Shown here: one piece after another, positions 6,161-13,935 of the stretch
Layout of the letters: each line of letters starts with the position of its first letter
Position numbering within the stretch: the stretch's first letter is position 1
DNA from: a virus
DNA: 47,323 nt
Reading direction: 5' to 3' (one strand)
Virus record (IMG/VR): IMGVR_UViG_3300033153_010120
Coordinates: 1 to 47,323 of that record
The notes under the pieces: generated by a model
Databases searched by the model: none
What the model saw: only the letters and a program-made list of their open reading frames with translations
Told to the model about the DNA's origin: nothing
Position numbers and translations under genes: made by a program

Positions 6161-6981
6161 AGAAAGTTAATGATACAAAATTGAAATGTCATTTTAAGAA
6201 GATTTATAAAATATCTAAAAAAGATTATGATGAGCTGTGCAAAAAGCAAGCGTATCGTTGTAAAATTTGTGGGGAATTACCGAGTAAAGGCAAGAGGTTA
6301 TGTGTTGATCATGATCATAGTATTGGCAAAGTTCGTGGTTTATTATGCCATAAATGTAACACCGGGTTAGGGATGTTTCAGGATAGTGCTACAATTATGC
6401 GTAAGGCTATCAAATATTTAAATTTACCTATTGAACGACCTAAAGCCATAGCAATTGATTTAGATGATTGCGTTCTTAATTTTTTGCATGTTTTATTGCG
6501 GCTGCATAATGAGATTCACAAGACGGCTTATCGACCACGAGATATGCGTAAATGGGTATTGCCGGAAGACGTCGCTCAAACATTCAAAGATTATGAGGAG
6601 TATTTATATGCTTCTTTGTCTAAGAAACCTGGAGTTGAGGAGGCATTAAAACGAATAAGAGCTAAGAATTACAAAATTGTTTTTATTACTGCACGAAATG
6701 AAAAATTTAGAGAAGCTACAGAATTTAATCTTAAGAGATTAGGTATAGAATTTGATGAGTTGTTTTTCAATTCTCGTAAAGCGTTAAAATTAAATCGATT
6801 ATCGGAACTTTTTGATATTTGTGCATTTATTGATGATAAGGTAGAGACAGTTGAAGCTGTACGTGAGAAAACCGATATCCCTAATATTTATTTGGTAAGG
6901 ATGCCGAGCAATTCAGGAGCGGTTTTATCTGAAGGAGTTATACGTATTAATAATTTACATGAAATAAAGGAGGTTGAGTAA
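6157..6981 (+). CDS. Endonuclease VII domain fused to HAD 5'(3')-nucleotidase domain (274 aa)
   Basis: Residues 30-90 are a recombination-endonuclease-VII type His-Me finger: CKIC zinc pair at 35-38, the DHDH motif at 51-54, and GLLCHKCNTGLG at 61-72. Residues 95-270 are a HAD phosphatase resembling deoxyribonucleotidases: DLDD (D101, D103), T178 in FITAR, K208, and D226-D227 in FIDDK. The first would resolve branched DNA during replication or packaging; the second would dephosphorylate nucleotides. Joining both in one chain is unusual. The listed TTG start lacks a ribosome site; the true start is probably ATG 6059 with a frameshift. It overlaps the next gene at TAATG. Confidence 0.85.
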   Translation: MKKVNDTKLKCHFKKIYKISKKDYDELCKKQAYRCKICGELPSKGKRLCVDHDHSIGKVRGLLCHKCNTGLGMFQDSATIMRKAIKYLNLPIERPKAIAIDLDDCVLNFLHVLLRLHNEIHKTAYRPRDMRKWVLPEDVAQTFKDYEEYLYASLSKKPGVEEALKRIRAKNYKIVFITARNEKFREATEFNLKRLGIEFDELFFNSRKALKLNRLSELFDICAFIDDKVETVEAVREKTDIPNIYLVRMPSNSGAVLSEGVIRINNLHEIKEVE

Positions 6982-7340
6982 TGTTTTATGTTGATGGGGA
7001 TTATTTACCGGAATTAAAATGTATTAAGAAAAATGGAGAGGTAAAGAAAGAAGAAGTAGGACTAAAGTACGATGACGATAAGATTAAACCACATCTGGTA
7101 AAGCCTGCGGCTCTTGAGGCTTTAATGGAAGTTTTGACAATGGGGGCGAAAAAATATAGTGAAGATAATTGGGAAAAGGTTCCTACAGTTAAGTATGAAG
7201 ATGCCTTAATTAGACATTATTTGGAACGGGGTAAAGGGGAGATATTTGATAGAGAATCAAAACTTTTTCATTCTGCGCATATGTTTGCTAACACTATGTT
7301 TTTATTAATGAAGGACATGGAACAATATGGGAAAAAATAA
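6981..7340 (+). CDS. dATP/dGTP diphosphohydrolase-like protein (119 aa)
   Basis: The motif order GLKYDDDKIKPHLVKPAALE, GAKKYSEDNW, YEDALIRHYLERGKGE and ESKLFHSAHMFANTMFLL matches the phage dATP/dGTP diphosphohydrolase N-terminal domain family (DUF5664-like, all-alpha NTP pyrophosphohydrolase type). It would hydrolyse purine dNTPs to dNMP and pyrophosphate, or balance nucleotide pools. Related enzymes occur in 2-aminoadenine phages, but no PurZ-like gene is present here. AAGGAGG lies in the preceding gene's end. It is next to the nucleotidase fusion and the polymerase, consistent with dNTP supply. Confidence 0.82.
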   Translation: MFYVDGDYLPELKCIKKNGEVKKEEVGLKYDDDKIKPHLVKPAALEALMEVLTMGAKKYSEDNWEKVPTVKYEDALIRHYLERGKGEIFDRESKLFHSAHMFANTMFLLMKDMEQYGKK

Positions 7341-7515
7341 AAAGATGTTTTTTTGTTATGATTGTGGGAAAGCAGTTATCCCTTGTAAAGAGACTCAGAA
7401 AGTAATTGATATGTTTGATCTTTATCCTGAGCATTTGAAGGTACGGTGTCTGGCATGTAAGAAAAAAGATTACGACGCGTTAGTACGTTTTGTAGAGGGG
7501 GTATGCCATGAATAA
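7327..7515 (+). CDS. Small zinc-ribbon protein (62 aa)
   Basis: It has CYDC near the start and CLAC in the second half, one four-cysteine zinc ribbon, joined by a helical linker. It overlaps the preceding gene by 14 bases and ends just upstream of the polymerase promoter. Such proteins may bind nucleic acid; no specific role is evident. Confidence 0.65.
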   Translation: MGKNKKMFFCYDCGKAVIPCKETQKVIDMFDLYPEHLKVRCLACKKKDYDALVRFVEGVCHE

Positions 7516-7519
7516 ACTC

Positions 7520-7548
7520 TTGACAAATAAAAAAAGGCATGGTATAGT
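7520..7548 (+). promoter_or_regulatory. Promoter of the DNA polymerase, predicting a leaderless mRNA
   Basis: TTGACA, a 17-base spacer ending TGG, then TATAGT. The -10 box ends at 7548 and the polymerase ATG is at 7554, so the expected start of transcription (6-8 bases downstream) is at the ATG itself. No ribosome site precedes that ATG. Its first 16 bases match the minus-strand promoters at 760-788 and 42010-42038. Confidence 0.8.
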
Positions 7549-7553
7549 AAGCT

Positions 7554-10500
7554 ATGAGTAATCCAATTACAGTGATAATTGATTGTGAAACTAGATCAGA
7601 GGTTGATCTTAAAACTGTAGGTGATTGGATGTATTCCAAACATCCTTCGACTCGTTTATTGTGTCTTGCCTATAAAATAGATGATACACCTACCCGGATA
7701 ATAGATTTTAGAAAAGATACCGGGATTCCCGGTGATTTTAAAAGAGCGCTGGATGCCGGGGCACTGGTTGAGCCCTTCAATATTAACTTTGAATATGCTC
7801 TATGGACAAATATCTTGTCAGAACGTCATAATTGGCCTGTGCTGGACGTTGACCGTTTTAGATGTTCACAGGCGCGGGCCGCTCAATTTTCTTTACCACG
7901 GTCATTAGAGGCTGTCTCAAAGGCATTGTGTATTGACATAGAGAAAGATTCTGCAGGTAGAAAAGTTATGCTTCAGATGTGTAAACCTAAAAAGCCGTCA
8001 AAGAAAGATCCGGGTTTGTGGTATGATGATGAGGAAAGATGGGAGAAGCTTTTATATTATTGTAAGCGTGATGTTGAGGTAACGTATAAGATTCGTAAAA
8101 AATTGATACAAATGACAAAAGATAAGAATTATTTTACTTCTCTTATATCCCCCCATAAAAACAAGGAATTACAAATATTTAAATTGAATAATAAGATTAA
8201 TTTACGTGGCGTCCATTGTGATTTAAAAAGCTGTAATACGGCGTTAGAATTGATTAATAAACATGAGATAATTTTAAACAATAAATTATACGAAATTACT
8301 GGTGGTCGGATATCATCAGCAGGGCAAGTAGTTGAAATTCGTAAGTATTTACAGGAAAAAGGGGTTGTAATTCGTGATTTACAATCATCAACTATAGAAA
8401 AAATGATACAGGAAACTACCGGTGATGAGCAAGCGATTCTTAAAATAAGACAACAACTTAGTAAATCTTCGACTAAAAAAATAAAAGCTATGATTCGCCA
8501 CAGTGATGAACAAGGTTGTATCCGTAATTTGTTAATGTATTGTGGGGCTGCAAGGACAGGGAGATTTTGTGTGAGGAAAGGTACGTACATAGATATAGTT
8601 AGAGATTTGTCGGCAGCCCCCAGAGGTATTAAAATTGAAGAGGTTAAGGAAGGTGATTTAGCTTATTGTTATGATGATGACATGAATCTCTGTATTAGGC
8701 CTGTTATTTGGGCGGGAAAGACCAAGACAGACAGAGTCATAAGGATACATTATAAGGGGCAGGGGAATAAGTATGGGGGTTATCTTGATGTTACAGAAGA
8801 TCATAAGGTTAGATTAATTGACGGCTCGTACGTAGAGGCAAGGAAATTAAAAAAGTTAGACAGGGTAGCCGCCCTTAGTCGATCTATGACAAATGGATAT
8901 TCTAGATTACATTATCGAAATTCTGAGATGAGAGAGCATAGATTTATATACGGAGAATTAAATGGAGAGTATCCTGAAGTAGTACATCATAAAGATAGTA
9001 ATAAGCTGAATAACAATATCGATAATTTAGAGGCCATGAATCTTTCGGGCCATTCTAAAAAACATACCTTAGATAGAATGAAAGATGATAGTTACGTAGA
9101 ATTTTTAAAAGCGCAATTAAGAAAAGTAGATAGAAGTAAAATAGGCATGAGTGGTGAAAGTAATCCTTGTTTTAAGAGATGTTCAAAGTTTCAGTTACTA
9201 AAATCTTTAGCTAAGCAGCAATTTAGAATAACTGAAGCCAATGATGTGATAGTATCGCATGTCACATTAAATAGAAAATGTGAATTAGCCGGGTTCAAGT
9301 GGAAAGAAGTATCTAAAAGATATAGTAAAAAGGCAGGGTACATAAGCAGAGGTAAAGTATTACGTACTTTTGATTTGTTTAAAACAAATAGAGATAGATT
9401 TAGGTATTTAGGTGTAGGCTATTATAGGTTTAAAGAGATATGTAATTATTATGGTATTGCGGTGAATAATCATAGAATAGAAAGGATTGAATATATAAAT
9501 CAAGTAGACGATGTCTATGATATAGAAGTTAAAGAGTACCATAATTTTATAGCAAATGAGCTTTGCGTTCATAATTCAGGAAAAGGTGTGCAAATTCAAA
9601 ACTTTATAGTTCCGATTTTAGATAAAGACCAGATTGAAGCAGTCCTTTATAGTTTACAGTCAGGCATAAACTATAAAGAGTTTTCCAAGCAATTTCCCGA
9701 TGTTAATAGTGCAATTGCATCCGTATTACGGGGGCTAATAATACCGGGCGAAGGCAATGTATTTTTAGATTCAGACTTTTCAGCAATTGAGGCACGTATT
9801 TTATTTTGGCTGGCTGAGGAACAAGATGGTTTAGACATGTATTATAATCATATTGATATTTATAAAGAAATGGCCGGCATTATATTTGATAAATCAATTG
9901 AAGAGGTAACGAAGTCTGATCGTGATCTTGGGAAACGCGCGATATTGGGCTGTTTTACGGCAGATACTAAAGTAATTACAAAAGAGGGTATAAAGAATAT
10001 AATAGAAGTTAATAAAAATGATTTAGTTTGGGATGGGATAAATTGGGTAAAAACAAGAGGTTGTAAATATCAAGGATTAAAAAAAGTGATGAAAATGTTA
10101 AATGTGGGAGTAACACCAGATCACAAAATCTTAACAAAAAAAGGATGGAAAACTGCAAAAGAAGTGGTGCAAAAAGACAACATGCGATACCTGAAATCGG
10201 CTTTAGATATGGCGAACTTACCGTTCAAAGATATGAATACGGAGAACGTGGAGGCATCAAGGCAGTCAAAGTGTCATGTAGTTGTAACAAAGGTAATATC
10301 TACGATGTCGATTTTCATAACTTGGTTTATGGAAAGAGTACAAGATGTGATATATGTGCTAAAAATAAAAGCAAAAAAACTAATCATAGAAAGTATTAGT
10401 GGAAATACGAAAAACAAATGCCAGACGTTGGACATAGGACGAGACTTCTCAATAGATTATCTTCTGCAATTGGTAGATGCCATAATCCGACGATTAAAGG

Positions 10501-11357
10501 ATGGGATAACCCTAACCTTGAAATGGATAGGGTCGATAATGACAAAGGATATATTCAAGGGAATATACGGTTTGTCAGTAGGTCAGATAACACGTATAAT
10601 AAAAGGAGTGTCAAAAATTTACAAGAACGTATTAATTTTCTTGAAGAAGAAAATGCTAAATTACGAGAATGTTTACGATCTTCTGGATTGTGGGACAAAT
10701 AATCGATTCACAATAATTACTGACAAGGGACCTATGATAGTCCACAATTGCGGATATGGTATGGGTTTTAGAAAATTTAAAGCCACATGTGAAAAATATG
10801 GAATTATTATTTCAGAAGAATTAGCACAGAAGGCCGTAGCATCTTATCGTGAAAGATTTAAAGGAGTTAAAAGATATTGGTGCCAAGTTGAAGAAGCAGC
10901 GATTAAAAGTATCCTTAATCCGGGCAAGAAAGTGATATGTGACAAAGTTGCATTTTTGACATTTAAGGACTATATGTTTTTATGTCTACCTTCCGGCAGA
11001 GCTTTGACTTATTTTCAGCCAAAAGTTAAAGCGCGTCGTGGGTGTGGGTTTGAATTATCATATACAGGATATAATTCTCAGATTAATAAATTTGAAGAAC
11101 AAAGAACCTGGGGTGGTAAACTTGTTGAGAATTGTACGCAATCTACTGCAAGAGATTTTATGGTAGAAGCCATGTTTAGAGTTGAAGCGGCTGGTTATCC
11201 ACTTGTTTTTACTGTCCACGATCAACTTATTGCTGAAGTACCCAAAGATAATGTAAATCTTAAGCATTTTACAGAGCTTATGGAAATTATACCAGAGTGG
11301 GGTAAAGGGTGTCCGATTGTTTCAGAAAGTAAAATTTGTGCGAGATTTGAAAAATAA
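7554..11357 (+). CDS. Family A DNA polymerase precursor with two inteins (1267 aa)
   Basis: Replicative polymerase with a 3'-5' exonuclease domain (D10 and E12 in IIDCET; NFE at 78-80; D173 in YCKRD) and a Pol I-type polymerase domain. Motif A is LDSDFSAIEAR (D741), motif B is RDLGKRAILG/CGYG, and motif C is TVHDQ (D1223, with Gln instead of the usual Glu). Inteins lie at residues 339-674 and 800-1065. The spliced protein would be about 665 residues, normal for phage enzymes. The residue matching Pol I Phe762 is Leu, a variant common in environmental phages. The ATG 7554 start is needed to keep the first exonuclease motif; it has no ribosome site and lies at the predicted transcription start. 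Confidence 0.95.
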   Translation: MSNPITVIIDCETRSEVDLKTVGDWMYSKHPSTRLLCLAYKIDDTPTRIIDFRKDTGIPGDFKRALDAGALVEPFNINFEYALWTNILSERHNWPVLDVDRFRCSQARAAQFSLPRSLEAVSKALCIDIEKDSAGRKVMLQMCKPKKPSKKDPGLWYDDEERWEKLLYYCKRDVEVTYKIRKKLIQMTKDKNYFTSLISPHKNKELQIFKLNNKINLRGVHCDLKSCNTALELINKHEIILNNKLYEITGGRISSAGQVVEIRKYLQEKGVVIRDLQSSTIEKMIQETTGDEQAILKIRQQLSKSSTKKIKAMIRHSDEQGCIRNLLMYCGAARTGRFCVRKGTYIDIVRDLSAAPRGIKIEEVKEGDLAYCYDDDMNLCIRPVIWAGKTKTDRVIRIHYKGQGNKYGGYLDVTEDHKVRLIDGSYVEARKLKKLDRVAALSRSMTNGYSRLHYRNSEMREHRFIYGELNGEYPEVVHHKDSNKLNNNIDNLEAMNLSGHSKKHTLDRMKDDSYVEFLKAQLRKVDRSKIGMSGESNPCFKRCSKFQLLKSLAKQQFRITEANDVIVSHVTLNRKCELAGFKWKEVSKRYSKKAGYISRGKVLRTFDLFKTNRDRFRYLGVGYYRFKEICNYYGIAVNNHRIERIEYINQVDDVYDIEVKEYHNFIANELCVHNSGKGVQIQNFIVPILDKDQIEAVLYSLQSGINYKEFSKQFPDVNSAIASVLRGLIIPGEGNVFLDSDFSAIEARILFWLAEEQDGLDMYYNHIDIYKEMAGIIFDKSIEEVTKSDRDLGKRAILGCFTADTKVITKEGIKNIIEVNKNDLVWDGINWVKTRGCKYQGLKKVMKMLNVGVTPDHKILTKKGWKTAKEVVQKDNMRYLKSALDMANLPFKDMNTENVEASRQSKCHVVVTKVISTMSIFITWFMERVQDVIYVLKIKAKKLIIESISGNTKNKCQTLDIGRDFSIDYLLQLVDAIIRRLKDGITLTLKWIGSIMTKDIFKGIYGLSVGQITRIIKGVSKIYKNVLIFLKKKMLNYENVYDLLDCGTNNRFTIITDKGPMIVHNCGYGMGFRKFKATCEKYGIIISEELAQKAVASYRERFKGVKRYWCQVEEAAIKSILNPGKKVICDKVAFLTFKDYMFLCLPSGRALTYFQPKVKARRGCGFELSYTGYNSQINKFEEQRTWGGKLVENCTQSTARDFMVEAMFRVEAAGYPLVFTVHDQLIAEVPKDNVNLKHFTELMEIIPEWGKGCPIVSESKICARFEK
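8568..9575 (+). mobile_element. Intein 1 with HNH homing endonuclease (336 aa)
   Basis: It starts with Cys (CVRKGTYIDIV), ends FIANELCVHN, and is followed by Ser of the extein, splitting ARTGRF from SGKGVQIQN, the conserved TGR/VQxQN block of the polymerase. Splicing blocks are seen: N-terminal block A, block B (DVTEDHKVRL), and the C-terminal DVYDIEVKEYHNFIANELCVHN region. An HNH endonuclease of the HHKD-N-N type (EVVHHKDSNKLNNNIDNLEA) sits in the middle, so this intein is probably mobile. Confidence 0.92.
9951..10748 (+). mobile_element. Intein 2, inserted in polymerase motif B (266 aa)
   Basis: It begins CFTADTKVITKEG (block A), has block B at VTPDHKILTKKGWKTA, and ends ENVYDLLDCGTNNRFTII...MIVHN followed by Cys of the extein (CGYGMG). 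It interrupts the O-helix motif B. The roughly 160 codons between blocks B and F show no recognisable endonuclease in the polymerase frame, yet are fully open. The same DNA in the +2 frame encodes a homing-endonuclease-like protein (10145-10702). Confidence 0.9.
10145..10702 (+). pseudogene. Nested out-of-frame homing endonuclease inside intein 2, split by TAG
   Basis: Frame +2 relative to the polymerase. From 10145 (MENCKRSGAKRQHA) it reads IGFRYGELTVQRYEYGERGG, a strand-rich zinc-binding domain with CSC and CDIC, then hits TAG at 10397-10399. It continues in the same frame, with an ATG at 10418, through RTRLLNRLSSAIGRCHNP and LEMDRVDNDKGYIQGNIRF to a leucine-zipper-like tail, ending at 10702. 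The GELTV/C-x-C plus DRxDNxKGYxxGN layout is typical of free-standing phage homing endonucleases. It may be two ORFs, a decaying gene, or expressed by read-through. Its only ribosome-like sequence (AAAGG) abuts the ATG. Confidence 0.7.
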
Positions 11358-11360
11358 TGC

Positions 11361-11389
11361 TTGACAAAATGTATTTTTTATGGTATTAA
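11361..11389 (+). promoter_or_regulatory. Promoter upstream of 11421
   Basis: TTGACA, a 17-base spacer ending TGG, then TATTAA. It lies directly after the polymerase stop and about 30 bases before the ATG of the next gene, so it starts a new transcription unit (11421 onward). Confidence 0.75.
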
Positions 11390-11420
11390 ATAGATAGAGG
11401 ACAAAACGAAAGGAGTTAAT

Positions 11421-11750
11421 ATGGCTTTAAAGGATTTGTTACCGGCGGATGTATATGAAGCTCAAAAAAAGTTATTTAAAGAAATCATAGATGGTGGGAA
11501 GCGAGTATTGAGAAGTAAAGCGGATGATATTTATATTTTACAGAAAAAAGTTTTTGCAGATCTACAGGTTGAAGCTGAGAAAGAGGTAAAGAAAAGGGTA
11601 AAAAAGCTTGTTAATGAAAATGCACCACGTATTATAAATACAGTTTATGCTTATATAGAAGAACATATCCCTTTTATTGGTGTTTTGATTGTCAAAGTTC
11701 TTAAAAAATACGAAAATGAAATTATAAGGAATATACAAATCAATGAGTAA
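11421..11750 (+). CDS. Hypothetical helical protein (109 aa)
   Basis: Mostly long amphipathic helices with a hydrophobic patch near residues 88-95 (FIGVLIVKVL) and many Lys and Glu residues. AAAGGAG precedes the ATG. It is first after its own promoter and overlaps the next gene by 8 bases. No family recognised; it could be a DNA-associated or membrane-peripheral protein. Confidence 0.65.
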   Translation: MALKDLLPADVYEAQKKLFKEIIDGGKRVLRSKADDIYILQKKVFADLQVEAEKEVKKRVKKLVNENAPRIINTVYAYIEEHIPFIGVLIVKVLKKYENEIIRNIQINE

Positions 11751-11964
11751 TTTATCTAATTCAATTCTTGAAGTGTTAACGAATCAAAAGGTTATCGATT
11801 CGCGTATAAGAAATATTGCAGCCGGATGTGTTAAACGATATCTGATAGAATTAATCGAAAAACATAAGATCGATGACGTTGAAGATGAAGATATAGAAGA
11901 ACTCTCTTTTGATTTAGTTGATGAACTCGCCGTAGAAGATTACAGTTTTACGATAAACAATTAA
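11743..11964 (+). CDS. Hypothetical acidic protein (73 aa)
   Basis: It starts MSNLSNSILEVL and has an acidic C-terminal half (DDVEDEDIEELSFDLVDEL). Two or three helices are likely. It is coupled by overlap to 11421-11750; the charge contrast with that basic protein suggests they may act as a pair (inference). Confidence 0.6.
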   Translation: MSNLSNSILEVLTNQKVIDSRIRNIAAGCVKRYLIELIEKHKIDDVEDEDIEELSFDLVDELAVEDYSFTINN

Positions 11965-11976
11965 AAGAAGGGGCGT

Positions 11977-12771
11977 ATGAAAAAGAAAAACGACGGGCCA
12001 AAAGTTCTTGTTTTTGATATCGAAACTTCGCCGATACTTGCTAACGTATGGGATATTTGGAAGCAGAATATTAGTTTGAAACAGATTGAACGCGATTGGC
12101 ACGTATTAGCTTTTGCTGCCAAATGGCTTGGAGAGAAAGAGGTATTCTATAAAGATCAGAGAGACAGTAGGGATATTGAGGATGATAAAAAAATATTGAA
12201 ATTTGCTTGGAAATTACTTGATCAAGCCGATGTCGTAGTGACACATAATGGAGATAAATTCGATATTCTTAAATTAAATTCGCGGTTTATATTACAGGGA
12301 ATAAAGCCGCCAAGTGGATTCAAAAGTATTGACACCTGTAAAATTGCCAGGAGAAAATTTGGATTTACAAGTAATAAATTAGAGTACCTTACAAATAGGC
12401 TATGTAAAAGATACAAGAAATTAGACCATAAAAAGTTCCCTTCTTCAACTCTGTGGACGGAATGTGTCAAAGGGAATAAAGCCGCATGGAAAGAAATGGA
12501 GCGATATAATAAATTTGACGTGTTGTCTTTAGAAGAGTTATATCATGTTTTAATTCCATGGGATAGTAGCATAAATTTTAATTGGTATCATGATGATGAT
12601 CATATGGTGTGTAAATGCGGTTCTGTGGAATTTAAAAAGAAAGGGTTCGCATATACGGCCGTAAGTAAGTTTCAGCGATATGTTTGTAAGAAATGCGGAG
12701 CACAAACTCGCGGAAGAGTAAATTTGTTTTCAAAAGAGAAACGTAAATCATTGAAAGTGAGGATATCCTAA
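11977..12771 (+). CDS. DEDD-type 3'-5' exonuclease with C-terminal zinc ribbon (264 aa)
   Basis: RNase H-like exonuclease: FDIETSP (D14, E16), VVTHNGDKFD as the second motif, and YNKFDVLSLEELY as the third. This resembles the YprB/DnaQ-like proofreading-type domain found alone in phages. A four-cysteine zinc ribbon follows (CKCGS about residue 213, CKKCGA about residue 237), suggesting DNA binding. Since the polymerase already carries proofreading residues, this enzyme may act in DNA degradation or repair. GAAGGGG lies before the ATG; its stop overlaps the ClpP-like gene. Confidence 0.88.
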   Translation: MKKKNDGPKVLVFDIETSPILANVWDIWKQNISLKQIERDWHVLAFAAKWLGEKEVFYKDQRDSRDIEDDKKILKFAWKLLDQADVVVTHNGDKFDILKLNSRFILQGIKPPSGFKSIDTCKIARRKFGFTSNKLEYLTNRLCKRYKKLDHKKFPSSTLWTECVKGNKAAWKEMERYNKFDVLSLEELYHVLIPWDSSINFNWYHDDDHMVCKCGSVEFKKKGFAYTAVSKFQRYVCKKCGAQTRGRVNLFSKEKRKSLKVRIS

Positions 12772-13331
12772 TGAAAAAATCTGCTGATCAAATTGATTGG
12801 GAGAAACGACAGTATTATATTGAGCACGGAATTGATATTGATGCAAGAACAATTGAGGTTTCTGATATTGATGATGCTTTTATACCAGATGCCGTACGTT
12901 CTATCAAGTTAATGGAAAAAGAATCGGATAAACCTATAAAAGTTATAGTTAGTTCATTTGGTGGTTGTGTCTATTCGGGATTCAGGCTTTACGATATTTT
13001 AACACAAAGTAGATGTAAGATAATAACCATTGCGGAAGGCACGGTAATGTCGATGGGTACGGTGATTTATCTTGCCGGAGATGAACGAATTTCTTTACCC
13101 AACACTACTTTCATGTTCCATGAAATTTCTTCTGATGGAGGGTTTTTTTCAACAAAATTATCTGATTTAAAAACAGATGCCAAGGAAACATCTCGTCTTT
13201 TTAATATTCTACTTGACATATATACTGAAAAAACAAAACGTACAAAAAGTTGGTGGGAAAAAGAGACGAAGCATGTAGATAGATATATGGATGTTAGTGA
13301 GGCAAAGAAAATTGGCGTAATAAATGGATGA
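12771..13331 (+). CDS. ClpP-like serine protease (186 aa)
   Basis: ClpP/crotonase-fold protease: oxyanion glycines in SSFGGCVYSG, nucleophile S94 in GTVMSMGTV, H117 in MFHEIS, and D170 in VDRYMDVSEAKKIG. The triad is complete. Phage ClpP-like proteins often mature the capsid, but here the gene lies upstream of terminase, separated from the coat gene by portal and scaffold. It may be the prohead protease or a general regulatory protease. It overlaps the next gene by 8 bases. Confidence 0.9.
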   Translation: MKKSADQIDWEKRQYYIEHGIDIDARTIEVSDIDDAFIPDAVRSIKLMEKESDKPIKVIVSSFGGCVYSGFRLYDILTQSRCKIITIAEGTVMSMGTVIYLAGDERISLPNTTFMFHEISSDGGFFSTKLSDLKTDAKETSRLFNILLDIYTEKTKRTKSWWEKETKHVDRYMDVSEAKKIGVING

Positions 13332-13935
13332 AAATAAAGAAGAATTTCTTCCTGCAATTGATGTTATTAACCATATTTTACCCTACACCAGAGGGAAGTT
13401 AAAATGGAAAATAGAATCATTACCTGAAGAATTTCTATCAAAATCTGCTGAAGAATTAGAGTCGGATCAAAAGATAACTGAGACGGATAAAAAATTACGA
13501 TTATTATTCCATAAAGAGCTAAGCCGGGCTATCAGTAAAAATGATAAAATGGTTGTTGCTGAGATTTGCAAAGGTGTTTGCCATGCTAATAATTTTTTAT
13601 TAAAGCTTGATGACCCGAAGAAACTTGCATGGCTTTTATTACCTTACCAGGATGAGGAAGTAAGGATAAAACACCAGGTAAATGAAGCACACGAAGCGAT
13701 CGAATCTTTACTACATATTGACATATATCTTAGAGATGCACATAATCGGAAATGCGGGCTAGATTATAAAGCAGCAGAATTGAAATATAAAGCTGCTAAA
13801 ATGATTTATGACAGAGCGTATCCCGCGACTCAAAAGATATCTTACACCAAAAATTTGCCGGAACCTACTGAACAAACTAAAAGTATAGAAGATAAAATTA
13901 GAATGCTTGAAGAAAAATTAAAGGATAATGGATAA
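13324..13935 (+). CDS. Probable small terminase subunit (203 aa)
   Basis: Assigned by position, directly upstream of and overlapping the large terminase by 8 bases. The protein is all-alpha and charged, with a helical middle (ELSRAISKNDKMVVAEICKGV) and a C-terminal coiled coil ending EDKIRMLEEKLKDNG, which could form the ring oligomer. No helix-turn-helix is obvious. An alternative is an unrelated packaging accessory. Confidence 0.5.
   Translation: MDENKEEFLPAIDVINHILPYTRGKLKWKIESLPEEFLSKSAEELESDQKITETDKKLRLLFHKELSRAISKNDKMVVAEICKGVCHANNFLLKLDDPKKLAWLLLPYQDEEVRIKHQVNEAHEAIESLLHIDIYLRDAHNRKCGLDYKAAELKYKAAKMIYDRAYPATQKISYTKNLPEPTEQTKSIEDKIRMLEEKLKDNG

Noticed and set aside
6981-7340. 2-aminoadenine (Z) genome suggested by a dATP/dGTP hydrolase
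   Set aside because: No PurZ or DatZ-like gene is present, and this enzyme family is widespread in ordinary phages.
10397-10399. Possible reassigned TAG codon (read-through in the nested endonuclease)
   Set aside because: TAG ends other clear genes, such as the coat gene (20549) and 22194, so it is a normal stop in this genome.
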